NCBI RefSeq assembly: GCF_028769735.1
Contig: NC_088172.1
Coordinates: 63,643,075-63,707,074 of the forward strand
Origin: Zonotrichia leucophrys gambelii
Taxonomy: Eukaryota; Chordata; Aves; Passeriformes; Passerellidae
Length of the DNA stretch: 64,000 nucleotides
Reading direction: 5' to 3'
Part shown: positions 50,001 through 63,022 of the stretch, piece by piece
How the letters are laid out: every line of letters starts with the position of its first letter
How positions within the stretch are numbered: position 1 is the stretch's first letter
Made by a program: the position numbers and the translations under genes
Notes under the pieces: generated by a model
The model's input: only the letters and a program-made list of their open reading frames with translations
Database searches by the model: none
Told to the model about the DNA's origin: nothing

Positions 50001-52534
50001 AAGCAAAGCAAGAGAGAAGTCCAGAAAGCAATGTAATCCAACTGCAAGTCCAACAGCAGGTTTTTCCATCTTCCATACAACAGAACTAGTAAAGTGAACT
50101 CACAAAAATACTAACAAAAAAGTCAAAAGAACACTTCAGTATGGTTCATTATGAAAAAAATGGCTCAACACTAGCACTGTAAGGAAAATGGCTACATACC
50201 TCAATATTACAAATCACATTCGGAAAGAATAATTCACCTATAACATTTGTATTGATTTTTACAGATAATATCTCCCCCTAAAACATATTTCATGTTGCCT
50301 TCACTCCATTGATCAGAGGCATTATATAAATGTTTCGATCAATCTGATAACACTTTCACCTACACATGCATATCCTGAAACTTTGCTGAGCTCCAAAACA
50401 TGCAGGCACTGCACACTAGGTAAAAAGAATCTGGATTTTTGTTATGCACTTCTATATATGCACTACCTTGCTAAGATTACACTACACTGGGTTTACCAGC
50501 AACCATCAGCTGTTCATATTTTCTACAAGAAAGTAAATGCATCAAAAAGGAAGGTTTTATCCAAGACATTTTACGTGTTTGGCAAATTACTGATATTCTC
50601 AGGTTCCCTGTTGATACAGATCCAGATTTTTTGTTCATCCTAGCACACACCCTCTGAGTTCTAGTTCAAGCTGGTGAATAATACATTAACTCTTACTAAC
50701 ACAGTAAGTCTGACACTATATCAGCATGGCATGTTGATATCACATACAGGTGAGCAATAACATTAATGAAAACGGAAGCTGCATTTATAATACAGTTGCT
50801 GAAATCAAAAACTTGTACTAAGGTAAGTAGTCAAGAGACAGACACTTTGAGGGGCTATAAAAATCATTAACAACATACATCTCCTTAATGGATTATAAAA
50901 ATGCTATACATAACAAAAATGTTATACAGGACTATAAATTTAGTCAGCATACATACACATTACAGCATGCCCCCAATTCCATTTCACTATTCCGATGAAC
51001 CTAAATCCTTTAGGCTTTCATGAAAAAAGCCTAAGGGATGATCCAAGTGCCATGCTTATAATGCAGAGCTAACTCTCATGTGCAATTCCTATCAATGTAT
51101 AAAATACCTCTGCAGGTTGAGCCGTAGGAAAGGAGAGTAACCACCATTCATTTTACCTACACTACCAATAAATCAGAAATCTGACATAAGCAAATCCATC
51201 CTGAATATGGGAATCAAGACACAGAAGGGCCTGCCTTTCATCAGTGATTACTTGAAGTATTTGACTGTCATTCTGAAACCAAGCACAGTCTTTATGAACC
51301 AAATAAAGCCTCCTAGTTCCAATCTCACAAGCAACAAAGAAAAATGGTACTTCCACCTCTGTCAGTAAAAAAAATTTCACAACAGAAGACTAATTCTATG
51401 CACACAGTGGCTACACTGAAACAAATCTACAGCAGTGTCAATGCACCCACTTTATTCCCACTGTACTGACATTTGAGGAAATGTGTTCTCTATTAAAAAG
51501 CATTTTATGCAGCTCAATCACTCATTACTCTGCAGGCATTTTGAGATTTGGCTTCATTACACATTGCAGCACAACCAGCAGTGATCAAGGACAAGAATTC
51601 AGTGTCAAAGCAGCATTCTGATATTTTGAACTTAAGTCAGACAATACCCAGACTTATCTGGTCACTATCTCAAAAACATCAGTCCTCTTGAAATGTCCAT
51701 TTGCAAGTGAGAAGGTGAACTCACCCATCCCAGGAACGGGTGCTAGCACAAGGAGCCCCAGAGGCCCAGTGTGACCTCTCTACTTCTCTATCACTTCATT
51801 CTGAAGAAACCAATATCCAATTCCACTCTGAATCAAACCACACATGGACGTGCACATGGAAACCCAGTTTCCCAGACCACTGCATTTACTACCTGTTTTG
51901 CATCCTTTGCTTGAAAAAGTTTTAGCGGAAATCTCAGCAAAATGTGTCCTCTAACGTTGTGTGCTCTTGCTCTGTGATGCTCTAACAAATTCAAAGACTT
52001 AGCAAAATGTCTTACAGAAGTCCTCTCATCAATTCTACTCACTGAACAGCCTGCCTGTTTGCAATACTTCCCCACCCCATTTTATAAGTTGGTCTTTCGA
52101 AATGGACTCTTAGCCTGTAAATGCAACTCAAACTAAATTTTGTGTTTGTGAAGCTTCCTCCTCCTCCTTCATGTGCAACAGCTCCAGCTCTTCCATACTG
52201 CACTACTGCTTGAAAAAACTACCATCAGTAAAGGTGTCAATACAATATCCTAATTTAAATGGTTATTTTTCCCCTTGTTAAATCCTCAAGTGTTTTGAAT
52301 ACCGCACCAGGGTATAATAGAACGTGAATAAGTAATGAAAGATAAAGATGTGGATTTAAATAAAATATCCCCTATTACCATCCTTAATTCTTATCTATTG
52401 TTAAGAAGACAGCCATCTGGAACATTACAGCAAGGTGCGCATTCAAGAAGCGCCCAGCCAGAACAAAGTGCAATTCAAACCCCTCAATAACAGCCCTACA
52501 TCAAGTTTTAAGAGGACACTTGGCTACCAAGAAA
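47047..52534. other. Unique sequence, mostly non-coding
   Basis: No confirmed gene. A set of small quasi-palindromes lies at 47731-47764 (gactaaaa / tttagtc words in alternating orientation). A plus-strand segment at 47588-47706 has a good acceptor (cctacttctctcag) and donor (gtaagtgg) around a 119-base open frame. It shows how often exon look-alikes occur here. The cysteine-rich segment at 48314-48577 is listed separately. Confidence 0.5.
48314..48577 (-). CDS. Possible terminal exon, cysteine-rich (unrecognised)
   Basis: On the minus strand this segment follows an AG (tgcacacag) and stays open for 87 codons to a TAA. Its middle holds a cluster of cysteines spaced as CFIC, then CKTKRLCKTC, which resembles a small zinc-binding knuckle, and it ends with a serine-rich tail (ESSSKSNTGSISA). 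The spacing does not match a zinc-finger family I can name. There is no pyrimidine-rich acceptor tract, so a chance ORF or pseudogene fragment remains likely. Confidence 0.2.
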   Translation of the reverse strand, partial: YLKAVANEVGVFISLAVLLNVHYFPEYPFGVRGAVHNRCFICLTESICKTKRLCKTCLIHGYQYFIQCWHYFLEESSSKSNTGSISA

Positions 52535-52770
52535 TGCCGCAACCGCGCCGCTTTATCTTTTGCCGCAGGACGCGAGGCTGGCGATGCGGAGGCAGCTGGG
52601 GCGGGCTGCAGCTGCGGGGGTATCCGGGAAGAGGGCTCGCCCTGTCCCTCTGTCGGTCCGTCGGTCTGTCCCGGCGGCGGGCGCGCCTCTCCCGCGGCAA
52701 TGCCGCCCCCTCGCGCCGCCGGCCCGGCAGAGGCGCCCCCGCTCCCAAAGGCCGCCGCCGCTTTAATCGC
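52535..52770. promoter_or_regulatory. CpG island, likely promoter / first exon
   Basis: About 35 CpG dinucleotides fall within roughly 240 bases of G+C-rich sequence, while the flanks and the rest of the window are AT-rich and poor in CpG. This is the hallmark of a vertebrate promoter that stays unmethylated in the germ line. Open frames cross it on both strands, but they come from base composition. Direction is not settled. The exon candidates to the left on the minus strand would fit leftward transcription, while a TATAAAT at 52820 would fit rightward. A cttttgccgcag word at about 52558-52569 could act as a plus-strand acceptor. It may drive a protein gene or a long non-coding RNA. Confidence 0.75.
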
Positions 52771-52802
52771 TGATTAATTACAGACTCTCAACAAGGTCAA
52801 AA

Positions 52803-52826
52803 GGAACGTTCCGAGGCAGTATAAAT
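52803..52826 (+). promoter_or_regulatory. TATA-like element beside the CpG island
   Basis: TATAAAT at 52820-52826 lies 50 bases right of the island, just after a perfect 10-base palindrome, ggaacgttcc (52803-52812). If used, it would start transcription to the right at about 52850. Function is not shown. Confidence 0.25.
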
Positions 52827-55800
52827 GCTGCCATGTGGAAAATACATCATATTAAAAAGGCTTTTTTTTTTTTAAAGTAAAATCTGATATTTGCTGCCCT
52901 AATGTGTGCAGAGCTTGCCTCTCACAGCGCAAACCCTGCAGTAAGGCACCTCTCCTGTGTATGAAAATAGTGACACAATCCACACACTAAACAAAACTTA
53001 GCAAACATGGGGGTTTTCTCCAAATTAAATCATTCTAGAATATACTTTCTCTTTAAATTAATTCTTTCCCAAACAAGACTGGCCAATAATACAATACCTG
53101 TAATATTACAATACCTGTAATTATATTGTAGTGGTATTTGTAAAAACATCAAACTTTTAAATTGATCCAATTCAGAAATAAGGGAAACACCAGTGCAGAG
53201 TGGCTGTTGAGTGCAAGCAATAAATCATACAAATTGCATAATTATAACTTCCATTACTCCAGAGACAGTTTGCACTAGGAAAGGCAATGCATGATAAAAC
53301 AGGATGAGTTTTATAACCCCTGAAAGGAGAATGCTCCAGTCTGGTAGTCAGGACACAGAGACAATAGCACATTGTTCCTCAAGAGCATGTTTGACTGCTG
53401 GGGACCCATAACCCTCCTTCAGTGGGTCAGAGGTGGCTGCAAGTCCTACACACAGAAGAAAGTCCATCCTGATATTGCACACTGTCATAGTGCTGGGCCA
53501 CTGATCTCCTATTTGTTTTTTAAGGGGAGAGGCAGGGGAAGAGGAAATTCAATTAACCTGATTCCAGAGGTTTGCAAGGGGACGAGACAAGATTCACTTT
53601 TGGTTACAGGAAATATTTAATACGATACCAAATCAAAGCTTCTTTCAATCTTCAACACCTTTTCTTCAAATATGTCCTTGGGTTTTGTGCCTCCTTCCTG
53701 CCACTACTTAAATTCTTCCACTGAAGTTTTTGGGGTTTTTACCACCCTCTCTCCCAACTCTCCAGTTCATCAGATGGAATAAAAATAAATTATTTGCAGT
53801 ATCCAAATCATAGCTGCTCCCTCAGAACAAGGGAGGAACAGTCCCTTTCCTTTTTTCTTCATTGCAGCTGATTTACTACCAGTCACAAGTGGGCTGAGCC
53901 TTTCCCTACCCTGCCAGGCAGGGTGTTCTCCAGTAATGACAGCAGAAAGCAGCAAAGAATGACCTGGCACAAGGCTTCTCATAGTCCTTAGTGAGGCTGT
54001 TTGAGCTGATGGTACAAGACTCCAGTGAATGTTTCAACAGTTTAACTTAATCTTACTTTCTCACTCTAGCAAATTGCTCCCATTTTCCAACCAATTTACA
54101 GCCTACATTCCTACTCTGCTGTTAGAACTGTTTACAGTAAATCAGATTTGCCTGTGATTGTTGAAGCAATAACTCTCAACAAAGAGGGCAGCAGGAACAT
54201 ATTTCAGTCTAATAAAATAAATGATGGCAGATTAAGTTCTCTTTTAAAGAATGTCTTATCAAAACCTACAGAGAGACTGTCACTTCACAGAGGCAAAGGG
54301 ATGGTTGCCAAAGCTGGGAAGAGTTAAAGATCTGTCACTCACACACAGTGTGCCAAAATAACAAAAATAATGTGTGAAGAAAGCAATCACCTACGGCAGG
54401 AATGGGGAACAAAAGCTAAATGAGTTTTTCCTGTGCTAGTGACCTTTGATTGCAAGACAGTCAGGTAACTTTTCCTACCTAACCTCTTATTACAGAGTTA
54501 CTCTTGGGCAGGAACTCTTCTATTACTATGCCTCTTACCTATTTTATAACTTTGAAGGTGCACAGTACTCAGTCTCAAACTATTCACTGAAGTATATACT
54601 TTGTACTGAAGGAGAATTCTTCATCAAACAATCACTTCAGGTAGGCTATTTCCAGAAATCCATCTTTTTTGCCTTTTGAAACTTTATAGCTATGTAATTT
54701 CTAGACACATCGTAGGTATTAAGTTTATCACCAGTCCTACTGTTCAGCAGCAAAACGCCATGGAAGAAACAAAGACAGACAGAGATAATAATTCCAGTGC
54801 CAAGTCATCTTGGGCTCTCTGCTGTTTAATACAGGAAAATCACTCCTCTGTGGGATCATCATACTCTGCCTTGAGAGCTTAGTACTTCATCACAGCTCAG
54901 CATGGACCTTTTTCCTAACAGGGAACTGAAAGAACAGATGGGAACCTGGAAAACACTGCTGAAGGAAACACACATTTGCAATGTGTGATGGCACAAAAAA
55001 GCCAGGATTACCCCACCACAAACCCTTTAAGCACCACCTTGAACAGGCATAATAGGCAGGGTAAGAGAATTATTGGGATTGTGATAAGGAAACTGTCCCA
55101 CAGCGCAGGTCCACCAGGAAGTGCACAGAGTGTGTTTTCCAGCCTTGTTACCATTATGAGAGCAGAGCACCTCATAGCAAGGGGGAGCAGGATTTTGATT
55201 GAAGGCACTTCTCACTGCATCTCCATGTTCTGGGACAGGAAAAGGACCTGGCACTGTAGAGCACCACACAGAGATGGGTCTCCTGCTCGATAATTTCAGA
55301 TACATTGCCTCTGGGACTGTGAAGTGAAACACCCTCTGTTTACAGTGCCCAAATACAAAAGAAATCCTATACAAATTTCTTGGGACAGCGAGCAGGTATA
55401 TACACAGAAGAAAGAAGCATAAATGGGTGCCCATTTGGGTTATTCTCTTGCACTATATATGTAGGCTGGAAAAAACCTACTTGTCAGCAAGTATTGGCAA
55501 TTTTTAGAGCAACCATATGTAACTACCAAGTCACAAATCATGCAAGTGGAAAGGAAAATCCATAACTCAGGTTTGCTATGCATGGGTTGAAACAGGGAAG
55601 AAGGTCCATATTTTTTAAAAAGAAGTAACATTAAGCATCAAATTTAGAAAGCTCAATTAAACTGGGAAAAAAAAAAGGTAACAAAAATAACTTAGAGAAT
55701 AGAAAATTGAATTAACAGTGAAGCGGGCCCATGCAAGTTACTTCAGGAACCTTTTGCATTAGAGAAACTATCAGAAATAAGAGAACAGCATAATAAACTA

Positions 55801-58800
55801 AATGAAATTACTTTACACATACACAGATATAAATAAAAATACAAAAAAGTTCAAAAGGTTTGCACAGAGATGAGGAAAGATCTAAGAGAAATAAAGGAAA
55901 ATATGTCAATGAGATTTAAGAAAGTTGAAGGCTGACAATGAAAGTGAACATATAACGAGTGAAAAGAGTGAAAAGAAAATGAAATGTTGTCAACAAATTG
56001 TTGCTCAGAATTTAGAGGTTAAAATGTTTTGATTTTTTTACTGCAGAGATGCCTGGCATTTATCAGAGATGGAGAAGTATTAAAATACAAGCTCTACAGA
56101 ATGTCTAATGGTAGAAAGAGGGTATAAAATAAACATAGAGATAAACATGGAGAACAACAAAGATGATGGACTCTGGGCATTCAGAAATTTTAAAACAATT
56201 CCCAAAACCACAGAGAATTTAGAAGACAGAGGTTTTCTTACTTCTTTATATTTCTTTGAAAGGTGTAAGAGGATGCCTGGAACACTACAGGGGGATGCTA
56301 CAGAAGCAGAACTAAACTAATGAATGTATACTCTGATGGTTCTGAGCTGCAGTTCAGCATTTTAGCCCTGTGACAAAGTATTCTAACATAGGAAAAGATC
56401 CTGCTGCCCTGGTCCTTTATCCTGCAAAATTGTGAATATGTCTTCCACTTAGACCAGTGGATATTGGTTTTCAAGGTCAGGCAGACAGCTTGTAAAATGC
56501 TCGGTGCTTTTAGAGTTCTGTGTTTTCCTGTGGTCTCCATTTCCCCAATCAATCCATTCTTATGCCACATAAGTAACCTCAGCAGGGGTCACCACGAGAG
56601 GCAAAATGCAAGCAGCATAAGAATGAGGAAACTCCTACATCCTGGGCCTTGGAGGAATGGAGCCAGAGAAGGCTTCTGTATGGCATCTTCTTTTAAGAAT
56701 AAATAAATCAGGTAGAGAGTGTGGTCTTGGTGAACTGTACACTGTCCTGGAAAAGGTGTGAAATTGTGCTCCATGTGATTAGGAGCTCAGACAAGCAGGA
56801 TTTCAATGAATTACTGAATTGTATGAAAACAATTTCACATAGCGTAAGATGGAGACAAAAACCATAAGGAGATTGAAAAGTATTGTGAGCTAGTAAATTA
56901 AAAATTATAGAAAAAAAGTGGGAAGGAAGAGAACCAGGCACTACTGCACAATCCAATTAATTTTAACACTAACAGAAAATGTTGCCATTTTGCATTGGTG
57001 AATAAAAAATTGGTGAATAAGGAATTTTGCATTTTTAGGTGAATGGAAAATTTTGATGATCCTGTTCATCTGCAAAACACAAAAAGATCTTTCTGAACTG
57101 ATTCCAGCTGCAGCTACATATCAAAAACCCCAGTTATTTGGTAATTTCCAATAAAATCTTTGCTGAACTCTGGCTAAAGACAATGGTCCTGTCAGTTTAA
57201 AAGCTTTTTTTTTTTTTAATCTAAGGTTGTCAATTTCAATTATCAGCCATTAGAAATGGTCACTTCTGCTTTTGTCTATCATCATAAATATCTTTCCACT
57301 ATCAAGTTCTGGTCTCTGAGCAGTAGTTGCAGGTTATAACCAAAGGATCTCAGACTTCTGTTCTTTAAACTGAACAAAGATTGCTCATATTTACAACTGG
57401 CTTTAATCAGCCTCATTGGCAGAAACTGTTAGGACACATGGGCTTTATTTATCATTTTCCTCTGGTCTATAATCCATACCACAGACAGGTTGCAGGCAAA
57501 ATCTTTTTGAGTATTGGCCAATTTGCTCTTGAAACATCCTTGGACTACAATACTGACACACCATCGATGCTTTTTTGGGCTGGCAAAAGACTAAGCCAAG
57601 TACTTGCCAAAAGCTGTCAAAAACTCAGTTCAGCAAAGCTGAAGGAATTGTACAAAGCTGGAATAATTGTTGTGTCCCTGTCAGAATTTTGTTATTTTCA
57701 GGTTTTCTCTAGATTGTCATCACTTACTACATAAGAAAGGATATGGAGAAAAAGATCTAATCTAATAAATATCCATATCTATGTTTTTGCATTGCAATCT
57801 AAGGTACTGAAAAGGACAACAACATCATCATTTTTGATGCTTCAGCTAGTGTCTACAGCTTATTTAGAGGACATGTCTCCCACTGGAATTATATCCTTCC
57901 ACCTAAGGATGTGGCTGACCACTTCATGAGCTAATAAACAATGAAATGTTACACCAGTTCTCACAGTTTTGTCAGAGGTACTGAATAGAAGTGGATAAAC
58001 TTCACACTTCTAACATTTTTCTGCTGGCACAAGAAAATTTTTATTTTGATCACTAGACCAAGGAACACTTAAACAGATTAAGAACTAGATCAAGAACATA
58101 TATATACCTAGAAAATTGCACACTGGAAACCTGAAAATACAAGAGCAATACATTTCATTTGGGTCATTTTTTACTGCAGTAACAAGAACAAATGCTACAG
58201 GTGATTCTGTTGGGAATTCCACATTGTACATGCTCTGATTTGCAAAAAATCATTTTCTCCTAACTACAGGGAAACAATATCCTACAATAATAATTTAACT
58301 GTAAAAGTCAAAGGGCTGTTAAGTTCACTGAACTAAAATCAACAGCAATTAGCTTTTAGCTGAAACATGCAAAATAAAACACCTGGATTCTTCTTTAGTA
58401 GACAAGGACTACTAATCTCAAAATTTATCATTTTGTCATAAAGCTGAAGGATTTCCTAGTTAAAAGAATTTCTGACCAAGTCCTGCTCTTTCTTATGTGG
58501 ACTGCAGTTTCATCAAAGTAAGATGATCTGCATCCAAGCAGCTCAGCTCAGAAACAGATGCTGCAGCTTCAGTGTGCAGAATGACAGAGGTGAAACCCTG
58601 AACTCTGCTGAAACTGGAGGCAAAACTCTTACTGGTATAAATGGATCAGAATCCCTGCCCCCTTGTATTTTCAAAATTCTCTCTCCAACAAAACATTCAA
58701 AATGAAGATTATGAAAAATCTAAAACAGCTGCTGTTTTCTGCAGGATTCAACATTTTCCAAAGGTTCTTAAGGTCAATCCTACAAGGAGATGGGGCTGGT

Positions 58801-61249
58801 GCCTATTTGCTCTTCTCTGGCACAGAGCAGAGATTATTTTTCTCTGTACAATGTTTTAGAACACAGGAAGTGGGAAAAAATTAGTAGATAAAATGTTTCT
58901 ATGACTTCTGATCCAGATACAGAATTGTTTATCTGCACAAAAATACACATAGTTTCAGCCTGTCATTTCCAGCTCACATTGTTAATTATATTTCAATGCA
59001 CCTCACTAGATAAGAGGTATAATCCAGCCAAAAGCATATAAAGGTTGTAGTCCAAATTATGCAAGGTGTCTTGCAGCTGATAATTCCAACAGGTAATGAA
59101 CTGTTTAATCTTATGCAGCTTGGCAAACACGCCTGTTTATCTTTACCCAAGCCTTCAACATGCACATCAAACCAAAGATATTATCCACAAATTTGATGAG
59201 TGAATCTCCTTTTCAGTTAGCATCAAAGTTTTAATTATATTCTACTACAATATTTTTGCATAAAAAAAGTAACCAGGTTCAAATGCAACAACAAAAAAAG
59301 TAGTGTTTGAAATACCCAGTTCTGTGAATTTCTTACATTTCTTAGATGATCTCAACCCATCAGCAGAAATCTGGCAGGCCATCAGAAATACTGATCACAA
59401 GCACCTACCGCACGTGGGCCACAGATTCTTTGCAATTATAGATGACAAAATCCCGGGGCCTTATACTGTCACCTGCTGCTATCGTGTCCCGTGCCCAAAT
59501 ACTGAATGTGTGGAGCTCACAGCTCACAACAAGATTGTAACAGGAGCAGTGCTTACATCCCACCTTGTACAAGGGAACTGTGGCCCAAGTCAACTGAAAC
59601 ATCAGCAAACTGCCTCTGCTCCTGCTCAAGAGCAGAAATCAAACTGAAGGACACGGAGTTCCAGCTCCTAACTGCAGGCATTAGCAATCCCTTGGTTCTC
59701 TGCCTTTTGCTCCTGTTTATGTCTCCAAGGACAGAGAAAGAAAATTCTTGGGTGAAAATTTTAAGTTCCTGAACTGGAGATGGAAGGTACTTAACTCTGC
59801 TCTAAATAATAAGATTTCCATTGCCTCAGAGTACTCAGTTCAGATTTAATGGAAGTACAGAAAAAGACTAAAAGCTTAAAGAAGATGTAAATACATTTTC
59901 TTTGGGGAATCAAAGTCAGAAAAAAAATCTTTTTCTTCTATTTAAATTCTCTGTATTTCTACTTGCCTATATTGGTAAAAGGTGTAAATTGGAAGAGATT
60001 TTCTATTGTAAAGCCTTCTTTACCATAATACACGTAGCATTAAAATAATTTTAGAGAAAAAACCCATCTCTTCTAGAAAGGATTAGAATTTCAGTAGGTT
60101 TTTTCTGGATTTATCATCAGGTATTATACCTCCCCCACCTTTTGATAAATATTATCCATTACTCCAGATCTGGTTATACTTCTGCCTATCTGTAGATATT
60201 ACGCCTGCAAGCATGCATGGATTGTAATCACCCTGCGGTGATTGAAGGAACAAACTACACAGCACACAGTAATTTCATTCACTTTAAAATAGTTAATTAA
60301 GTGAATACTCAGTCAAGGCTGGTAATGTCCGTATTTTACAAAATCTTCTATAGAAACTTTCATTTTAGGTTGTATCTTTACTACTGTATACCTCAAAGAA
60401 AACCTTAAACCAAAAAAAGCAAAAAAGAATGAGGCAGAAATTACATCTGACAATCTGAAGGAACAAAACCTGGAGGAAAAAAACCCTGTGTTTCATGAGG
60501 GACACCTTGTATTCCAAATGGAATTGTATTTATCAGGGTTTATTTTACTTAGATGCGCGTAAGTGTAGATGCTATATCTGAATATTGCCAGTCAAAATCA
60601 AAGTAAAGATGAAAGGCAATGTCTGAGAAAAATAAGTATCTGACTTCAGTCAGCAAGGTAGATTTACCAACAATGCAAAGAGGTGTAATTCTTTATAAAC
60701 TGCATGCATTTATACAAGCATAGAATTAGATTTGTACACCGTAACTTGAAAACACCGTAAAAACTCTCGAATGAAAATTTTTGTGTGGAAATGTATTAAA
60801 GTGATAAAATTTTGAACCAAAATACACACATCTGAAAAACATGTGCAATTAAAAGGTTAAACAGTATCTTCACTCTGCTTCTGCTGCAGTATACTGTTCA
60901 TCTAGCACATCAATTTTATGTCAGTGATCCCAGATGACCCAAACCAACATTTTCTTGCTTACAGCTAGAAAATTAAATAAAATCAAAACCATTAACTGAA
61001 TATAAAATGCTGTACTAATTTTATCTTCAATTTGCAGAAAGTCTGAATATTTGAAAGGCTAGCTGCCTGAGATTGCTTTCACTGAGTACTACTTGAAAAC
61101 AAATTAACACTATTTCTTAAATATTCTATCCATCTCTATACTTATCCTCAAGAGAAACTAAATGAGGCAAAGTATCCTAATGAGCCCTTTGCACATTTCT
61201 GGGACCTGAAAATATCATGACATGTTGATAAAACTTGAACAACATTAAA

Positions 61250-61316
61250 GAAAAAAAAAACAAAATAACAACAACACACACAAAAAAAACCCCTAATTTA
61301 AAGAAAAAGCAAAGCA
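61250..61316. repeat. A-rich simple repeat with CA and CAA units
   Basis: A run of A leads into aacaacaacacacacaaaa. This is low-complexity sequence. Confidence 0.7.
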
Positions 61317-61952
61317 AAACCATGCTGTACGACACAGAGAACAAAACCCAAAATGAACGTAACTTAAACCTGTGAATGGCAGACCAACTGTTCATTGACT
61401 TTTCCAATAAAACTTGAGGTTTTTAAGTCTCCGTACTTCCAATATATATACAGGCAGTACCTGTATGTAATGGCAAAATTAACAGAAACACAAAATCAAT
61501 TCAGTAAATACAAAGCAGTATTTACCTTTCTTTGAAAAATAATTTGATCCTATATGCTAAGTGTCACTCCATGTCACTACTTGAACTGGTCCTCTTCTGA
61601 GCACCCTACCACCAGGCCCACAAACCTTTCTGCTTGCCTCTGAGCAGCTCATCAGACACAACAGCTTTCTCACAAAACTGGAATTCTCTTAATATTACAT
61701 TAAGAACAGCAGCTATATATTATCAGGAAGAGAGTTACAAATTTCCTAGCACAATATATCCAAACTCCAGAAGTGGCAAACTAAAGAGTGCTTGTTGGTT
61801 GTCACCAGGGCTAGTGTCATGCTAAAGGAGTTTGAATTACATTTGGGAACCTGCTTTATCTGGCCAATGATATCTATTTTTTCTCTCTTTTTTAATCTTA
61901 GCTTTCTGGCATCTTAGCATCTCATTCTTTTTCAAACCAGCTATAGCCATTG

Positions 61953-61984
61953 CAAAAAAAAAAAAAACAAAAAAACAAAAAAAA
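61953..61984. repeat. Poly(A)-like tract
   Basis: Thirty-odd bases are almost only A with two C interruptions. No retrocopy is visible upstream, so I treat it as a simple repeat. Confidence 0.7.
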
Positions 61985-62980
61985 GCCCAGAAGATGCAGC
62001 TGCAGAACCAGAATCGAATGAAGAATGATTAAAACTGGTGGTATGCATTTCCACATTTATTCCAAATTTCACTCATCTGTGTTGCTTCTTCCTACTTATT
62101 CTGTTGCATTGCTGTCAGCTGAAGAAGCTGAACTAAAAAGCAGAGCAGTGCAGAAACCTGGAGCATAGACAGCAAACCAGAATAATTTGATATGACGTGC
62201 ACTCCAGAAGTCTAATGCACCGTGTATATAGCTGGCAGCAGCATTTCAGATGTAAAGGAATAAGTTGCCTGGAATACTATCAGAACTTTCTGTTTGCTTG
62301 TTTGCCTGCACACCAGCACAATAAAGTGTCCACACGGCATTACAGGCAGGAGGTTGCCCTTCTCCCATTGCAGTAGGAAGCTGTTCAGCGACACTATTCA
62401 CCACCAGATTGTACTTCCATGACTACAACACAGACACTCTGTATTTCTGTGGCCTTAAACTTACAAAACTTTGATGTCTTTATGCTTATCCTAGTTGAGG
62501 ATGACATCATGTTCCCTGAAGAGATCCAGCATAAAACTTCAGCCCAAGCTTTATTCCTTGCAGCTGGTAGATAACCACCTCTATGACTGCAGCATCAGTA
62601 TTGGGTCATTTCAGGAGTTACTGTTCTGTGTGTAATTACTTCATCCTGCTGCCCAAAAAGTATTACACAGGTAAATAAAACATTTCAATAAGGTTATTGC
62701 CATCATATCTTGGAAGAAAGAGATAGAAGAGAAGCTCACCTTTGAGCATCAACAGAAAAATGCCCTGATCAAAAGATCTCTACAGATACTGGCAGGCTTT
62801 GAACCAAGCTGCTTTCTCAGTTCAAGTTCCCTGAATATTTCATATTTTCTGCATTACAAAGATTTGCATCTAATTATGGTAGAAAGGCCAGATTAAATTT
62901 AATACCTCCATTGCATTTATACAGACTAAACCTCTATGCTCCAAGTGAAAATCAAAGTATTTTACATACTTAAATGAACA

Positions 62981-63022
62981 ACACCGGACTAGATGACCTT
63001 TAAAATCACCATTATAAGAAAC
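62981..63022 (+). mobile_element. Possible CR1 3'-tail remnant
   Basis: The word ccggactagatgacctttaa resembles the conserved ggactagatgacct word near CR1 3' ends. Flanking sequence is too decayed to confirm it. Confidence 0.25.

Noticed and set aside
57381..57734. 117-codon plus-strand frame
   Set aside because: Somewhat coding-like, but it has no recognisable motif and no splice or start context.
59303..59647. 114-codon plus-strand frame with some CpG
   Set aside because: No family recognised. The opposite strand is open as well, and there is no splice or initiation support.
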